This document shows, one piece after another, positions 1 through 5,697 of a stretch of 10,643 nt of DNA (positions are counted from its first letter, which is position 1; each line of letters starts with the position of its first letter). Both the position numbers and the translations under genes were made by a program. The stretch is from an uncultured Eubacteriales bacterium (GTDB taxonomy: Bacteria > Bacillota > Clostridia > UBA1381 > UMGS1253): the NCBI GenBank assembly GCA_900550065.1, contig URQR01000058.1, positions 1 to 10,643 on the forward strand. Reading direction: 5' to 3'. Under the pieces are notes generated by a model, which saw only the letters and a program-made list of their open reading frames with translations, had not been told where the DNA came from and searched no databases.

Positions 1-1
1 C

Positions 2-205
2 GACGTAATTGAAGAAATTAAAGCTTTAGAGGTTGGCGTAAACTGTAACACAGAGGATGAAGCGGCGTATGACGCGTGCCTAATTAGTGAATTTGAAACG
101 ATGGACGCGCTTGCGCGCTATCAGGTGCATCCGGAGCACAAAAAAGTATCCGCGTTTGTAAAAGAAGTCCGTCTTGCACGCACGTGCGTTGATTTTGAAT
201 TTTAA
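2..205 (+). CDS. Dabb family (stress-responsive alpha/beta-barrel) protein, 3' end only
   Basis: An open frame enters from the left edge and ends at TAA 203-205, giving 67 visible residues. The segment has the typical second half of a Dabb domain (Pfam PF07876 family): a strand like LEVGVN, then AAYDACLISEFETMDAL, the signature YQVHPEHKKVSAFVK, and a short C-terminal strand ending in VDFEF. Full family members are about 95-105 residues, so roughly 30 N-terminal residues are missing to the window edge. Dabb proteins are small dimeric ferredoxin-like barrels. Most bacterial members have no defined reaction, so no substrate is assigned. A strong terminator follows 25 bases after the stop, so this is the last gene of its transcript. 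Family assignment rests on recognising the motif pattern, not on a search. Confidence 0.85.
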   Translation, partial: DVIEEIKALEVGVNCNTEDEAAYDACLISEFETMDALARYQVHPEHKKVSAFVKEVRLARTCVDFEF

Positions 206-230
206 CAGTTAAAACAAAAATTTAAATTAA

Positions 231-280
231 ATAGTATAAAAGCGCACCTCCGGGGAAGAGGGCGCTTTTATACTATTTTT
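231..280 (+). terminator. Strong intrinsic terminator after the Dabb gene
   Basis: Arms 231-245 and 262-276 form a perfect 15-bp stem (atagtataaaagcgc pairing with gcgcttttatactat). A further inner CCTC/GAGG pairing (247-250 with 258-261) lies across a bulged A, and a run of T closes the element at 276-280. Its position 25 bases after the stop codon fits termination of the rightward transcript. Confidence 0.93.
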
Positions 281-292
281 AAGGGGAAATAT

Positions 293-352
293 ATGAAGAA
301 GACTTCCTTGTTACGAGTATTAGTATACAGCCTAATTATGACGTGGGTATGA
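293..352 (+). CDS. Possible 19-residue hydrophobic micropeptide
   Basis: ATG at 293 is preceded by AAGGGGAA (281-288) at good spacing, and the frame closes at TGA 350-352. The peptide would be MKKTSLLRVLVYSLIMTWV, two lysines followed by a hydrophobic stretch, as in a minimal membrane peptide or the start of a signal sequence. It lies directly behind the Dabb terminator and no promoter of its own is evident. It could be a chance reading frame or the remnant of a decayed gene; no continuing frame was found after the stop. It is listed mainly because of the ribosome binding site. Confidence 0.2.
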   Translation: MKKTSLLRVLVYSLIMTWV

Positions 353-403
353 ACAAATCAAAAATAAATTTGAAACAATTTACGAACAAAGTAAGAACAA
401 AAC

Positions 404-431
404 AAAAAAACTCCCTTATGGGAGCTTTTTT
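404..431 (-). terminator. Terminator of the his-lipoprotein operon (bidirectional shape)
   Basis: Stem CTCCC 411-415 with GGGAG 420-424, loop TTAT, flanked by A7 on the left (404-410) and T6 on the right (426-431). Read leftward it is GCTCCC-ATAA-GGGAG followed by a T run, placed seven bases beyond the lipoprotein stop codon. The symmetric A and T flanks mean it could also stop rightward transcripts. Confidence 0.88.
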
Positions 432-437
432 CATATT

Positions 438-896
438 TTAATCTACATCATCAATCCGGTAAAATTCGCTCGCCATCCGTATCCCGACCGTAGGGTCGTA
501 AATATTGAGCGTCTTTCCGTCATTGATTACTTCAAATTCATATTCATGCGACACAGCGCCGCTGTTGTGAATCATACGGAAGGTATTTTCGCTCACGATT
601 TCATACCGTTGTTCTTGGATAAGCGGCGCGGCGTTTTCTCTTTCTTCAAAGCGAACCATTGTCCCGTCCGCCAAAAACGACATATACCCCTTACCATTTA
701 CGCCAATCGGAACCCATTGGCCCACAAGCGGACTGTCAATCACAACGCCGCCCTCCGGCGTTGGCGTTGCTGTTTCCTGCGCAGCCGGAGAAGAAGTTGG
801 CGCTGGTGTAGGAGCGGGCTGCTGACTGCAGCTGCACAACAGCAGAAGGAGGCTTGCAGCAAAGACACAGACGATACTATATACTTTTTTACGCAT
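438..896 (-). CDS. Small secreted lipoprotein with Pro/Thr linker and C-terminal beta-rich domain
   Basis: Encodes about 152 residues starting MRKKVYSIVCVF. The N-terminus is a lipoprotein signal: basic residues, a hydrophobic run ending LLLLLCSC, with the lipidated cysteine at about residue 23. Next comes a low-complexity linker rich in Pro, Thr and Ala (about 27-48), then a domain beginning LVGQWVP and containing MSFLADGTMVRFEE. This resembles the small beta-barrel, lipocalin-like domains common in Firmicute lipoproteins, but I do not recognise a named family. GGAGGG at 905-910 lies 8 bases before ATG 896; an adjacent GTG at 899 is an alternative start. The gene begins 17 bases after the hisIE stop with no terminator between and precedes the operon terminator, so it is probably co-transcribed with his genes. 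No function can be assigned. Confidence 0.8.
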   Translation of the reverse strand: MRKKVYSIVCVFAASLLLLLCSCSQQPAPTPAPTSSPAAQETATPTPEGGVVIDSPLVGQWVPIGVNGKGYMSFLADGTMVRFEERENAAPLIQEQRYEIVSENTFRMIHNSGAVSHEYEFEVINDGKTLNIYDPTVGIRMASEFYRIDDVD

Positions 897-913
897 CACG
901 CACGCCCTCCGCT

Positions 914-1552
914 TTATTTATACCGCTTATACAGCTCTTCGTAGATATCGTTCCAGCACAAACCCCGCTCGCACAGCATGACCGATAAGTGGTACATCAA
1001 ATCCGCGACCTCGTACTGGATTTCGTCCTTGCTCGCATTTTTTGCGCCGATGATAACCTCTGCCGTTTCCTCGCCGACCTTTTTTAAGATTTTGTCAATC
1101 CCTTTTTCAAACAAATAATTTGTGTACGAGCCTTCCTTCGGGTTGTCCCTGCGGTCTTCTATTACCTTGTATACATCAGAAAAAATACCCGGGTCGGCTG
1201 CGTGTTCTGTTTTCACTTCTGTAAGCGACTCGCCCTCCGCTTTCCGGTAAAAACAGGAGTAGTTGCCCGTATGGCACGCCGCGCCCGCCGGCTTTACTTT
1301 AAAAATAAGCGTATCCGCGTCACAGTCGACATAGATTTCCTGTATGTACATAAAATGGCCCGAGTGCTCACCCTTGACCCACAATTTCTGCCGGCTGCGG
1401 GAAAAAAACGTCGCTTTTTTCGTGTCGAGCGTCATCTGCATCGACTCTTTGTTGACGTACGCGACCATTAGTACCCGGTTTGTATCAATATCCTGTACAA
1501 TTGCGGGCAAAAGCCCTTTTTCATCAAATTTGAGCGTATCTATCCAGCTCAT
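914..1552 (-). CDS. hisIE: HisIE: phosphoribosyl-AMP cyclohydrolase / phosphoribosyl-ATP pyrophosphatase
   Basis: A bifunctional cytosolic enzyme for the second and third steps of histidine biosynthesis: it removes pyrophosphate from PR-ATP, then opens the adenine ring of PR-AMP. The N-terminal HisI part (about residues 8-105) shows the metal-binding DCDAD motif and the zinc-site cysteines in ACHTGNYSC. The C-terminal HisE part (about 125-205) is a MazG-like helical domain with VGEETAEVIIGAK and the later EVADLMYHL. Length, 212 residues, is normal for the fusion. ATG at 1552 (MSWIDTLKFDEKG) is preferred because AAGGA lies 11 bases upstream. An in-frame ATG at 1564 would directly abut that site, with no spacing, and add four residues. 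It follows hisA by 33 bases. Confidence 0.96.
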   Translation of the reverse strand: MSWIDTLKFDEKGLLPAIVQDIDTNRVLMVAYVNKESMQMTLDTKKATFFSRSRQKLWVKGEHSGHFMYIQEIYVDCDADTLIFKVKPAGAACHTGNYSCFYRKAEGESLTEVKTEHAADPGIFSDVYKVIEDRRDNPKEGSYTNYLFEKGIDKILKKVGEETAEVIIGAKNASKDEIQYEVADLMYHLSVMLCERGLCWNDIYEELYKRYK

Positions 1553-1585
1553 GTTCTTCGCCATCCTTTATACTATAGTTTTATA

Positions 1586-2311
1586 TTATAAGTTTTTTGT
1601 TTTTATAATCGCATCATTGAGGTCGACGCGCCCCGTATAGAGCGCCTTTCCGACAATGACACCGCCAACACCGCTGCCGTTAAGCGCCAAAATATCGTCA
1701 AGGCTCCCGATGCCGCCCGATGCAATCACATCAATTTTCGGTACAGCCGCCGCCATATCCTGCATTGCGGCGACATTCGCCCCCGCGAGCGTCCCGTCCG
1801 TCGCAATATCGGTATACACAATCGTCGTAACGCCGATATCTTGCATCTGCTTTGCAAATTCGACCGCGCCGCGTGCGCTGACTGTTTCCCAGCCGTGCGT
1901 CGCGACGAATCCGTCCTTTGCGTCGATACCGACGACGATTTTTTCCGCCCCGAACCGCGCGACCGCTTCTGCGACGAGGTGCGGCTCTTTGACTGCTATT
2001 GTACCAAGTATAACACGGTTTACGCCCCATGACAAGCGTTTTTCAATATCAGAAAGCGTGCGGACGCCGCCGCCCGTCTGTACAGGCAGGTCTACCGCCG
2101 CACAAACGGCCGCAATCGCCTTTGCGCTGACGCTATCGCCCGCGAGCGCGCCGTCAAGGTCGACAATATGTAAAAACTCCGCCCCCTGCGCAGCCCACTT
2201 TTGCGCCATCGCCGCCGGGTCGTCGCCGTAAACGGTTACGTCGTCGAAGCGTCCCTGATAGAGGCGGACGCACTTCCCGTCCTTGATGTCAATTGCCGGA
2301 TACAGCTTCAT
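1586..2311 (-). CDS. hisA: HisA: ProFAR isomerase
   Basis: The 241-residue protein is 1-(5-phosphoribosyl)-5-[(5-phosphoribosylamino)methylideneamino]imidazole-4-carboxamide isomerase, fourth step of histidine synthesis and a cytosolic (beta/alpha)8 barrel. It begins MKLYPAIDIKDGKCVRLYQG, where Asp8 is the catalytic base. It carries phosphate-binding glycine motifs (VQTGGGVR and VIASGGIGS) and the catalytic-acid region YTDIATDGTLAGAN. The opening sequence and the DGTLAGAN motif separate it from its paralogue HisF. The start overlaps the hisG stop as ATGA at 2311-2308, with GAGGAGGG upstream, indicating translational coupling. No hisF or hisH follows; hisIE comes directly after. Confidence 0.97.
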   Translation of the reverse strand: MKLYPAIDIKDGKCVRLYQGRFDDVTVYGDDPAAMAQKWAAQGAEFLHIVDLDGALAGDSVSAKAIAAVCAAVDLPVQTGGGVRTLSDIEKRLSWGVNRVILGTIAVKEPHLVAEAVARFGAEKIVVGIDAKDGFVATHGWETVSARGAVEFAKQMQDIGVTTIVYTDIATDGTLAGANVAAMQDMAAAVPKIDVIASGGIGSLDDILALNGSGVGGVIVGKALYTGRVDLNDAIIKTKNL

Positions 2312-2961
2312 ACGCCCGTTCCCTCCTCTTCCATCACTGCTTTCATTTTTTCTACGATAGACAAAATCCGCTCACGCTCCATTTTCATGCTGACGCGGTT
2401 CACGACAAAGCGCGCGGAAATGTCGCACACTTCTTCAAGTACGGTCAGCCCGTTTTCGGCGAGCGTTTTACCCGACTCGACGATGTCGACAATGACCTCC
2501 GACAATCCCGTCAGCGGCGCAAGCTCGACCGAGCCGTTCAGTTTAATAATTTCGACTGTACGCCCCTTTTCGCGAAAGAAGTAGCTGCGCGCGATGTTTG
2601 TAAACTTCGACGCAACACGCAGATTGTTCATCGTTGCTAATTTTTCACGCATTTCCTCCGGCCCGCAGACGCACATCCGGCACTTGCCCACGCCGAGGTC
2701 AATCATCTCGTACAGGCTGCGCCCCTCTTCTAAAAGTGTGTCCTTGCCGACAATACCGATGTCCGCCGCGCCGTATTCGACGTATGTCGGTACGTCGCTC
2801 GCTTTCACCAAGATAAATTTTACCTTATTTTTTTCGTCCGTAAAGATCAATTTACGCGATTTTTGTTTCATTTCGGAGCAATCGAGGCCGATTTTCAAAA
2901 ACAAATCCATCGAAATTTCCGCAAGACGCCCCTTTGCGAGCGCAATTGTTAAGTAATTCAT
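2308..2961 (-). CDS. hisG: HisG (short form): ATP phosphoribosyltransferase catalytic subunit
   Basis: Joins ATP and PRPP to give PR-ATP, the committed and usually feedback-regulated first step of histidine synthesis. At 217 residues it is the short form, which lacks the C-terminal regulatory domain and works in a hetero-complex with HisZ, encoded immediately upstream. Visible motifs are the start MNYLTIALAKGRL, the YVEYGAADIGIVGKD segment (about 60-74) and the PRPP-binding region LTGLSEVIVDIVESGKTLAE (about 150-169). The start codon overlaps the hisZ stop as ATGA at 2961-2958, with GGAGG about eight bases upstream. Tight coupling to hisZ fits a fixed subunit ratio. Confidence 0.97.
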   Translation of the reverse strand: MNYLTIALAKGRLAEISMDLFLKIGLDCSEMKQKSRKLIFTDEKNKVKFILVKASDVPTYVEYGAADIGIVGKDTLLEEGRSLYEMIDLGVGKCRMCVCGPEEMREKLATMNNLRVASKFTNIARSYFFREKGRTVEIIKLNGSVELAPLTGLSEVIVDIVESGKTLAENGLTVLEEVCDISARFVVNRVSMKMERERILSIVEKMKAVMEEEGTGV

Positions 2962-4205
2962 AGTACGGCCTCCTTCCCGATTTTTGCTATGTCAAGCGGC
3001 GCTGCTGTTCCGTCCGCATACATGATTTCCGCCCCATTTTCCGTCAGGCGAATCGCTGCCGCAATCCCGCGCGCTTTTGTCGCGGCAAGTGCGCTTTGTG
3101 CGTCGCCGTAGAAGTTTTCGACACAATAGCCCGCGCCGCGCAGCTTCTGCGCCAGCGCATACGCGGCCGCAAAGTCCGCCCCCATCACCATCAGCGCGTC
3201 CGTTTTCGGCGTTACAATCGTTTTTTTCTGCCGCATCAGCGCCGAGAGCACGCGGTTGACCCCAATCGCAATTCCGACCGCGCTCGTATCTTTTCCGAAA
3301 TTTCCAATTAAGGTGTCATAGCGGCCGCCGCCGCACACCGAAAAGCCCACGTCGTACGTCACGCCCTTGAAAATTACGCCCGTATAGTAGTCGAGGCTTT
3401 GCAGCATACCGAGGTCAATTGACACATACTTTTCCAAGCCGCAAGCGCACAAAAGACGATACACCTGTTCCAAATTTTCGAGCGCCGCCGCGCTGCGTGT
3501 GTTCAGCTTCGGCGATTTCGCCTGCTCGAGCACCTCGGCATTGCCGAACAAATACGGCATCCGGCACAGGATATCAATAATTTCTGCGTCCGCGTCGTAC
3601 TTTTTCGCTACCTGTGCGATTGACACCGAATCTTTAAAGTCGATATGTGTGCGGATCCGCTCAAAATCCTCCGCGTCGAGACCGACTTGTTCGGCAAGAC
3701 CCTTGAAAAACTCTACCTGTCCGATGTCAATTTGAAACTCCTCGAGCCCCGCCGCCAGCAGGGCCGAAATCGTCACCATAATCGCCTCGGCGTCCGCCTC
3801 GCACGAGCCGTCGCCAATCAGCTCAATCCCCGCCTGCGTAAATTCGGAGCTGCGCGACGAAGCAGAACCGTTGTAGCGGAACGCGTCCGCCACATAGCAC
3901 AGCCGCGCCGGCATCGGGCCGTTGTACTTTGTGCCCATGACGCGCGCAATCGAGGTCGTAATGTCGCCGCGCAGCGCGAGGATGCGCCCCTGCGGGTCAA
4001 AAAACTTGTAGAGCTTTTCCGGCGAGATGTCGCCGCTGCCGTCCGCGTAGAGGTCGTAGTACTCGAACGCCGGCGTCTGTATTGGGCGGTAGCCGTTTTG
4101 GCGAAACGATAGCGCCATTTTCTGCTCGATGGAGCGCTTTGCCTCGCACTCGTCCGGCAAATAGTCCATCACGCCCTCCGGCGTGTGGTATTTTAAATTC
4201 AACAT
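2958..4205 (-). CDS. hisZ: HisZ: ATP phosphoribosyltransferase regulatory subunit
   Basis: A 415-residue paralogue of histidyl-tRNA synthetase that lacks aminoacylation activity and is needed by short-form HisG for activity and histidine feedback. The class II synthetase fold is visible: motif near TPEGVMDYLPDE (8-19), LRGDITTSIARV (78-89), FTQAGIELIG (122-131), SLDYYTGVIF (270-279) and CGGGRYDTLIGNFG (291-304). The LRGDIT and QAGIELIG forms, and its pairing with short HisG, favour HisZ over HisS. Most HisZ proteins have LRPD where this has LRGD. ATG 4205 is chosen because AGGA (4219-4216) lies nine bases upstream; an in-frame TTG at 4226 would add seven residues. First gene of the operon, 48 bases behind the predicted start of transcription. 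Confidence 0.93.
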   Translation of the reverse strand: MLNLKYHTPEGVMDYLPDECEAKRSIEQKMALSFRQNGYRPIQTPAFEYYDLYADGSGDISPEKLYKFFDPQGRILALRGDITTSIARVMGTKYNGPMPARLCYVADAFRYNGSASSRSSEFTQAGIELIGDGSCEADAEAIMVTISALLAAGLEEFQIDIGQVEFFKGLAEQVGLDAEDFERIRTHIDFKDSVSIAQVAKKYDADAEIIDILCRMPYLFGNAEVLEQAKSPKLNTRSAAALENLEQVYRLLCACGLEKYVSIDLGMLQSLDYYTGVIFKGVTYDVGFSVCGGGRYDTLIGNFGKDTSAVGIAIGVNRVLSALMRQKKTIVTPKTDALMVMGADFAAAYALAQKLRGAGYCVENFYGDAQSALAATKARGIAAAIRLTENGAEIMYADGTAAPLDIAKIGKEAVL

Positions 4206-4230
4206 GGTTTCACGTCCTATTCGCAATTCA

Positions 4231-4260
4231 TATCTTTATCACATTAAAGTAATAAAGATA
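4231..4260. promoter_or_regulatory. Inverted repeat at the his transcription start, possible operator
   Basis: Perfect 9-bp arms TATCTTTAT (4231-4239) and ATAAAGATA (4252-4260), separated by 12 bases. The right arm touches the last base of the his -10 box, so the repeat covers the predicted start point and first transcribed bases. It could bind a dimeric repressor or fold as an AT-rich hairpin in the short leader. The sequence is seen directly; the operator role is inference. Confidence 0.5.
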
Positions 4261-4288
4261 TTATACCCCCTTGCCGCCGCCCTGTCAA
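4260..4288 (-). promoter_or_regulatory. Perfect sigma-A promoter of the his operon
   Basis: Read leftward: TTGACA at 4288-4283, a 17-base spacer, TATAAT at 4265-4260. Both hexamers match the consensus at all positions. The spacer is G-rich (GGGCGGCGGCAAGGGGG). The start of transcription should be near 4253, leaving a leader of about 48 bases before hisZ, too short for a T-box or long attenuator. Confidence 0.92.
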
Positions 4289-4362
4289 GGAATTTGTGAA
4301 AATAATTAAAAATAGTATTACCTGTAGCCTATGAAATTTTATTTTATATTTTATAATGAATC

Positions 4363-4376
4363 AGTGATATATCACT
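4363..4376. promoter_or_regulatory. Perfect 14-bp palindrome upstream of XRE gene, possible operator
   Basis: AGTGATATATCACT is perfectly self-complementary. It lies 6 bases after a TATAAT (4352-4357, rightward, without a convincing -35 box) and 104 bases before the XRE start codon. It also lies 75 bases behind the his -35 box. A palindrome beside a small HTH regulator gene commonly serves autoregulation; that role is inferred. Confidence 0.45.
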
Positions 4377-4480
4377 AACGTTGCAGTTTTAATAATGATA
4401 ATATTTTTATGAAGTCTTACGCACATGCGTATACACGATTCAATAATTCGTACTATACTAAAAAACAGGAGGGGAATATA

Positions 4481-4726
4481 ATGACAATAAATGAAGCGGT
4501 TGCTCACCGAATAAAACAATTGTGCGAAGAGAAAGAAATTCCTATTAAAAAACTTGCTAAGCAATCGGGTATCACAGAAAAAACCATAAAAGATATATTG
4601 AAAGCGCCACATAATAGACGCGTACGGATGATTACTATTTTAAAACTATGTAATGCGTTTGGTGTTTCTGCTTATCAATTTTTAAATACGCCGGAATTTG
4701 ACGCACTGGAACAGGAGGTTGAGTGA
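4481..4726 (+). CDS. Small XRE-family HTH transcriptional regulator
   Basis: An 81-residue protein consisting almost only of a Cro/C1-type helix-turn-helix domain. It has a first helix VAHRIKQLCEEKEI, the HTH pair IKKLAKQSGITEKTIKDILK (about 26-45), then supporting helices ITILKLCNAFGVSAYQFL. There is no sensor or dimerisation domain beyond this. ATG 4481 is chosen because AGGAGGGG (4468-4475) sits six bases upstream. An in-frame ATG at 4409 would add 24 residues and lacks such a site. The gene is much richer in A and T than the flanking his and aminopeptidase genes, which suggests acquisition or fast evolution. It stands divergent to the his operon behind a perfect palindrome. Its target is unknown; self-control and his control are both possible. 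Confidence 0.88.
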   Translation: MTINEAVAHRIKQLCEEKEIPIKKLAKQSGITEKTIKDILKAPHNRRVRMITILKLCNAFGVSAYQFLNTPEFDALEQEVE

Positions 4727-4798
4727 TTATCAAATAATTATTTATTAATACGCAATATTCATTTGTGTTATACTACTTAAATTGATTAATAGATAATG

Positions 4799-4829
4799 TA
4801 TATTTGATTATAAATCAAAGTATATTTTT
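4799..4829 (+). terminator. AT-rich hairpin with T run after the XRE gene
   Basis: Arms TTTGATT (4803-4809) and AATCAAA (4813-4819) flank an ATA loop. The stem extends by TATA/TATA across one bulged G (4820), and T5 follows at 4825-4829. It resembles an intrinsic terminator but the stem has only two G-C pairs, so efficiency may be low. Confidence 0.45.
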
Positions 4830-4856
4830 GCGCTGTGTGGCACAATGAAGCAATAG

Positions 4857-4910
4857 GGTGCGGTTTCCGATCGCACCGTGGGTCACGAGAGGGCACGGAG
4901 GCCCTCCCGT
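4857..4910. other. Pair of GC-rich hairpins between convergent genes, unidentified
   Basis: Hairpin one pairs GGTGCG (4857-4862) with CGCACC (4872-4877) around a nine-base loop. Hairpin two pairs GAGGGC (4889-4894) with GCCCTC (4901-4906), extended by ACG (4885-4887) with CGT (4908-4910) across one A-C mismatch. The GC-rich block stands out in AT-rich surroundings. Neither hairpin is directly followed by a T run on either strand, so it is not a canonical terminator. It may be a structured RNA, a repeat remnant or an unusual transcription end region. Confidence 0.4.
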
Positions 4911-4917
4911 ACGAAAC

Positions 4918-5634
4918 TTATTTTTTTGAAAGTTGAATCGATTGGCGCAGGTACCCCCTGTTTTCTTTTAAAAATTGGCTCAAACAATATCCGCCTGCAC
5001 GAAATACGTCACGAAACGCGCTCCATACGAAAAAAGAAGTAATTTCCATGACAATCATCCGCGCAAAATTGAAAGCAGGACCGTTTTTAAAGTATTGTAA
5101 GGTGTGGGACTGAAACATAATATGCGGCAGCTCGTCGTGAAGCATCTGCTCGCAGATGCTTTTTAATACGGGAGAGTCCGTGCTTTTCGCCAGCGCGTCG
5201 TAATATGTAAGTGCAATCATCTCAGCGGTTACAAGGACGGTGACCTCGCCCTTTAGCCCGCCCAATGCTCTTAACTTACGAAAAACACGGTCGAGAAAAG
5301 ACTTATTCAAGCTTTTTACCTGATAGTAGTCCATATATTTTTTCAGATATGCAGAGTGCCAGTTTTCTTCCTTGATAAACCACGACATTGCATCGCGATA
5401 CGCATACTCGCCTGTTTTTTTCACAAATACTTCAACTGTTTTCATCAAATGGCTGCCGTCAGACCCTTCGCCCTTTTGAAACGCCCGTATAGAGGGAAAA
5501 ACCAAAGATTTATCCGCCTCTGACAACGGTGTTTCCCGAGAAAAATCAATATTTAGCCGCTTATTTTTAGCGAAATAAACAGCCCAGTCCTGATAAGAAA
5601 ATTGGTTCATTTCCGAATTTGTCAAAACAACCAT
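4918..5634 (-). CDS. Ferritin-like putative di-iron protein of unknown function
   Basis: A 238-residue protein with the residue pattern of a ferritin-like four-helix di-iron bundle. The candidate ligands are Glu56 in KGEGSDGSH, Glu90 and His93 in EENWH, Glu138 in TAEMIALTYY, and Glu168 with His171 in HDELPH. The spacing E ... ExxH ... E ... ExxH is what rubrerythrin-, desaturase- and oxygenase-type proteins share. The C-terminal ~40 residues (MEITSFFVWSAF onward) are aromatic and hydrophobic but not a clear membrane span. ATG 5634 is chosen because GGAGGA lies seven bases upstream; an in-frame TTG at 5649 overlaps that site. The gene is the next leftward gene after the aminopeptidase, beyond a terminator, with a TATAAT-like sequence at 5663-5658. 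Substrate and reaction are not known. Confidence 0.75.
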   Translation of the reverse strand: MVVLTNSEMNQFSYQDWAVYFAKNKRLNIDFSRETPLSEADKSLVFPSIRAFQKGEGSDGSHLMKTVEVFVKKTGEYAYRDAMSWFIKEENWHSAYLKKYMDYYQVKSLNKSFLDRVFRKLRALGGLKGEVTVLVTAEMIALTYYDALAKSTDSPVLKSICEQMLHDELPHIMFQSHTLQYFKNGPAFNFARMIVMEITSFFVWSAFRDVFRAGGYCLSQFLKENRGYLRQSIQLSKK

Positions 5635-5663
5635 AGTAATGTCCTCCAATTAATGTAATTATA

Positions 5664-5691
5664 AAAAAGTACTCCAAACGGAGTACTTTTT
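5664..5691 (-). terminator. Terminator after the M18 aminopeptidase gene
   Basis: Perfect 12-bp stem, 5664-5675 pairing with 5680-5691, around loop AAAC. The core is GTACTCC/GGAGTAC flanked by A and T runs. Read leftward it ends in T6 and starts seven bases after the aminopeptidase stop. It separates this gene from the ferritin-like gene downstream. Confidence 0.88.
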
Positions 5692-5697
5692 CACAAA

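Noticed and set aside
1656..2231. Long rightward reading frame opposite hisA, and similar ones opposite hisZ (3645-4112) and the aminopeptidase (6221-6697)
   Set aside because: They are antisense to well-identified genes with GC-rich third positions, have low-complexity translations and no ribosome binding sites.
2958..4226. HisZ read as a histidyl-tRNA synthetase (HisS)
   Set aside because: The motifs LRGDIT and QAGIELIG and the ATGA coupling to short-form HisG fit HisZ better; the product is also part of the his operon.
4206..4260. T-box or attenuator leader for the his operon
   Set aside because: Only about 48 bases lie between the predicted start and the hisZ start codon; there is no terminator hairpin with T run and no T-box consensus.
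4857..4910. Group II intron domain V or an intrinsic terminator
   Set aside because: The AGC...GUUC-type domain V pattern is not present and no reverse transcriptase is nearby; no T run follows either hairpin directly.
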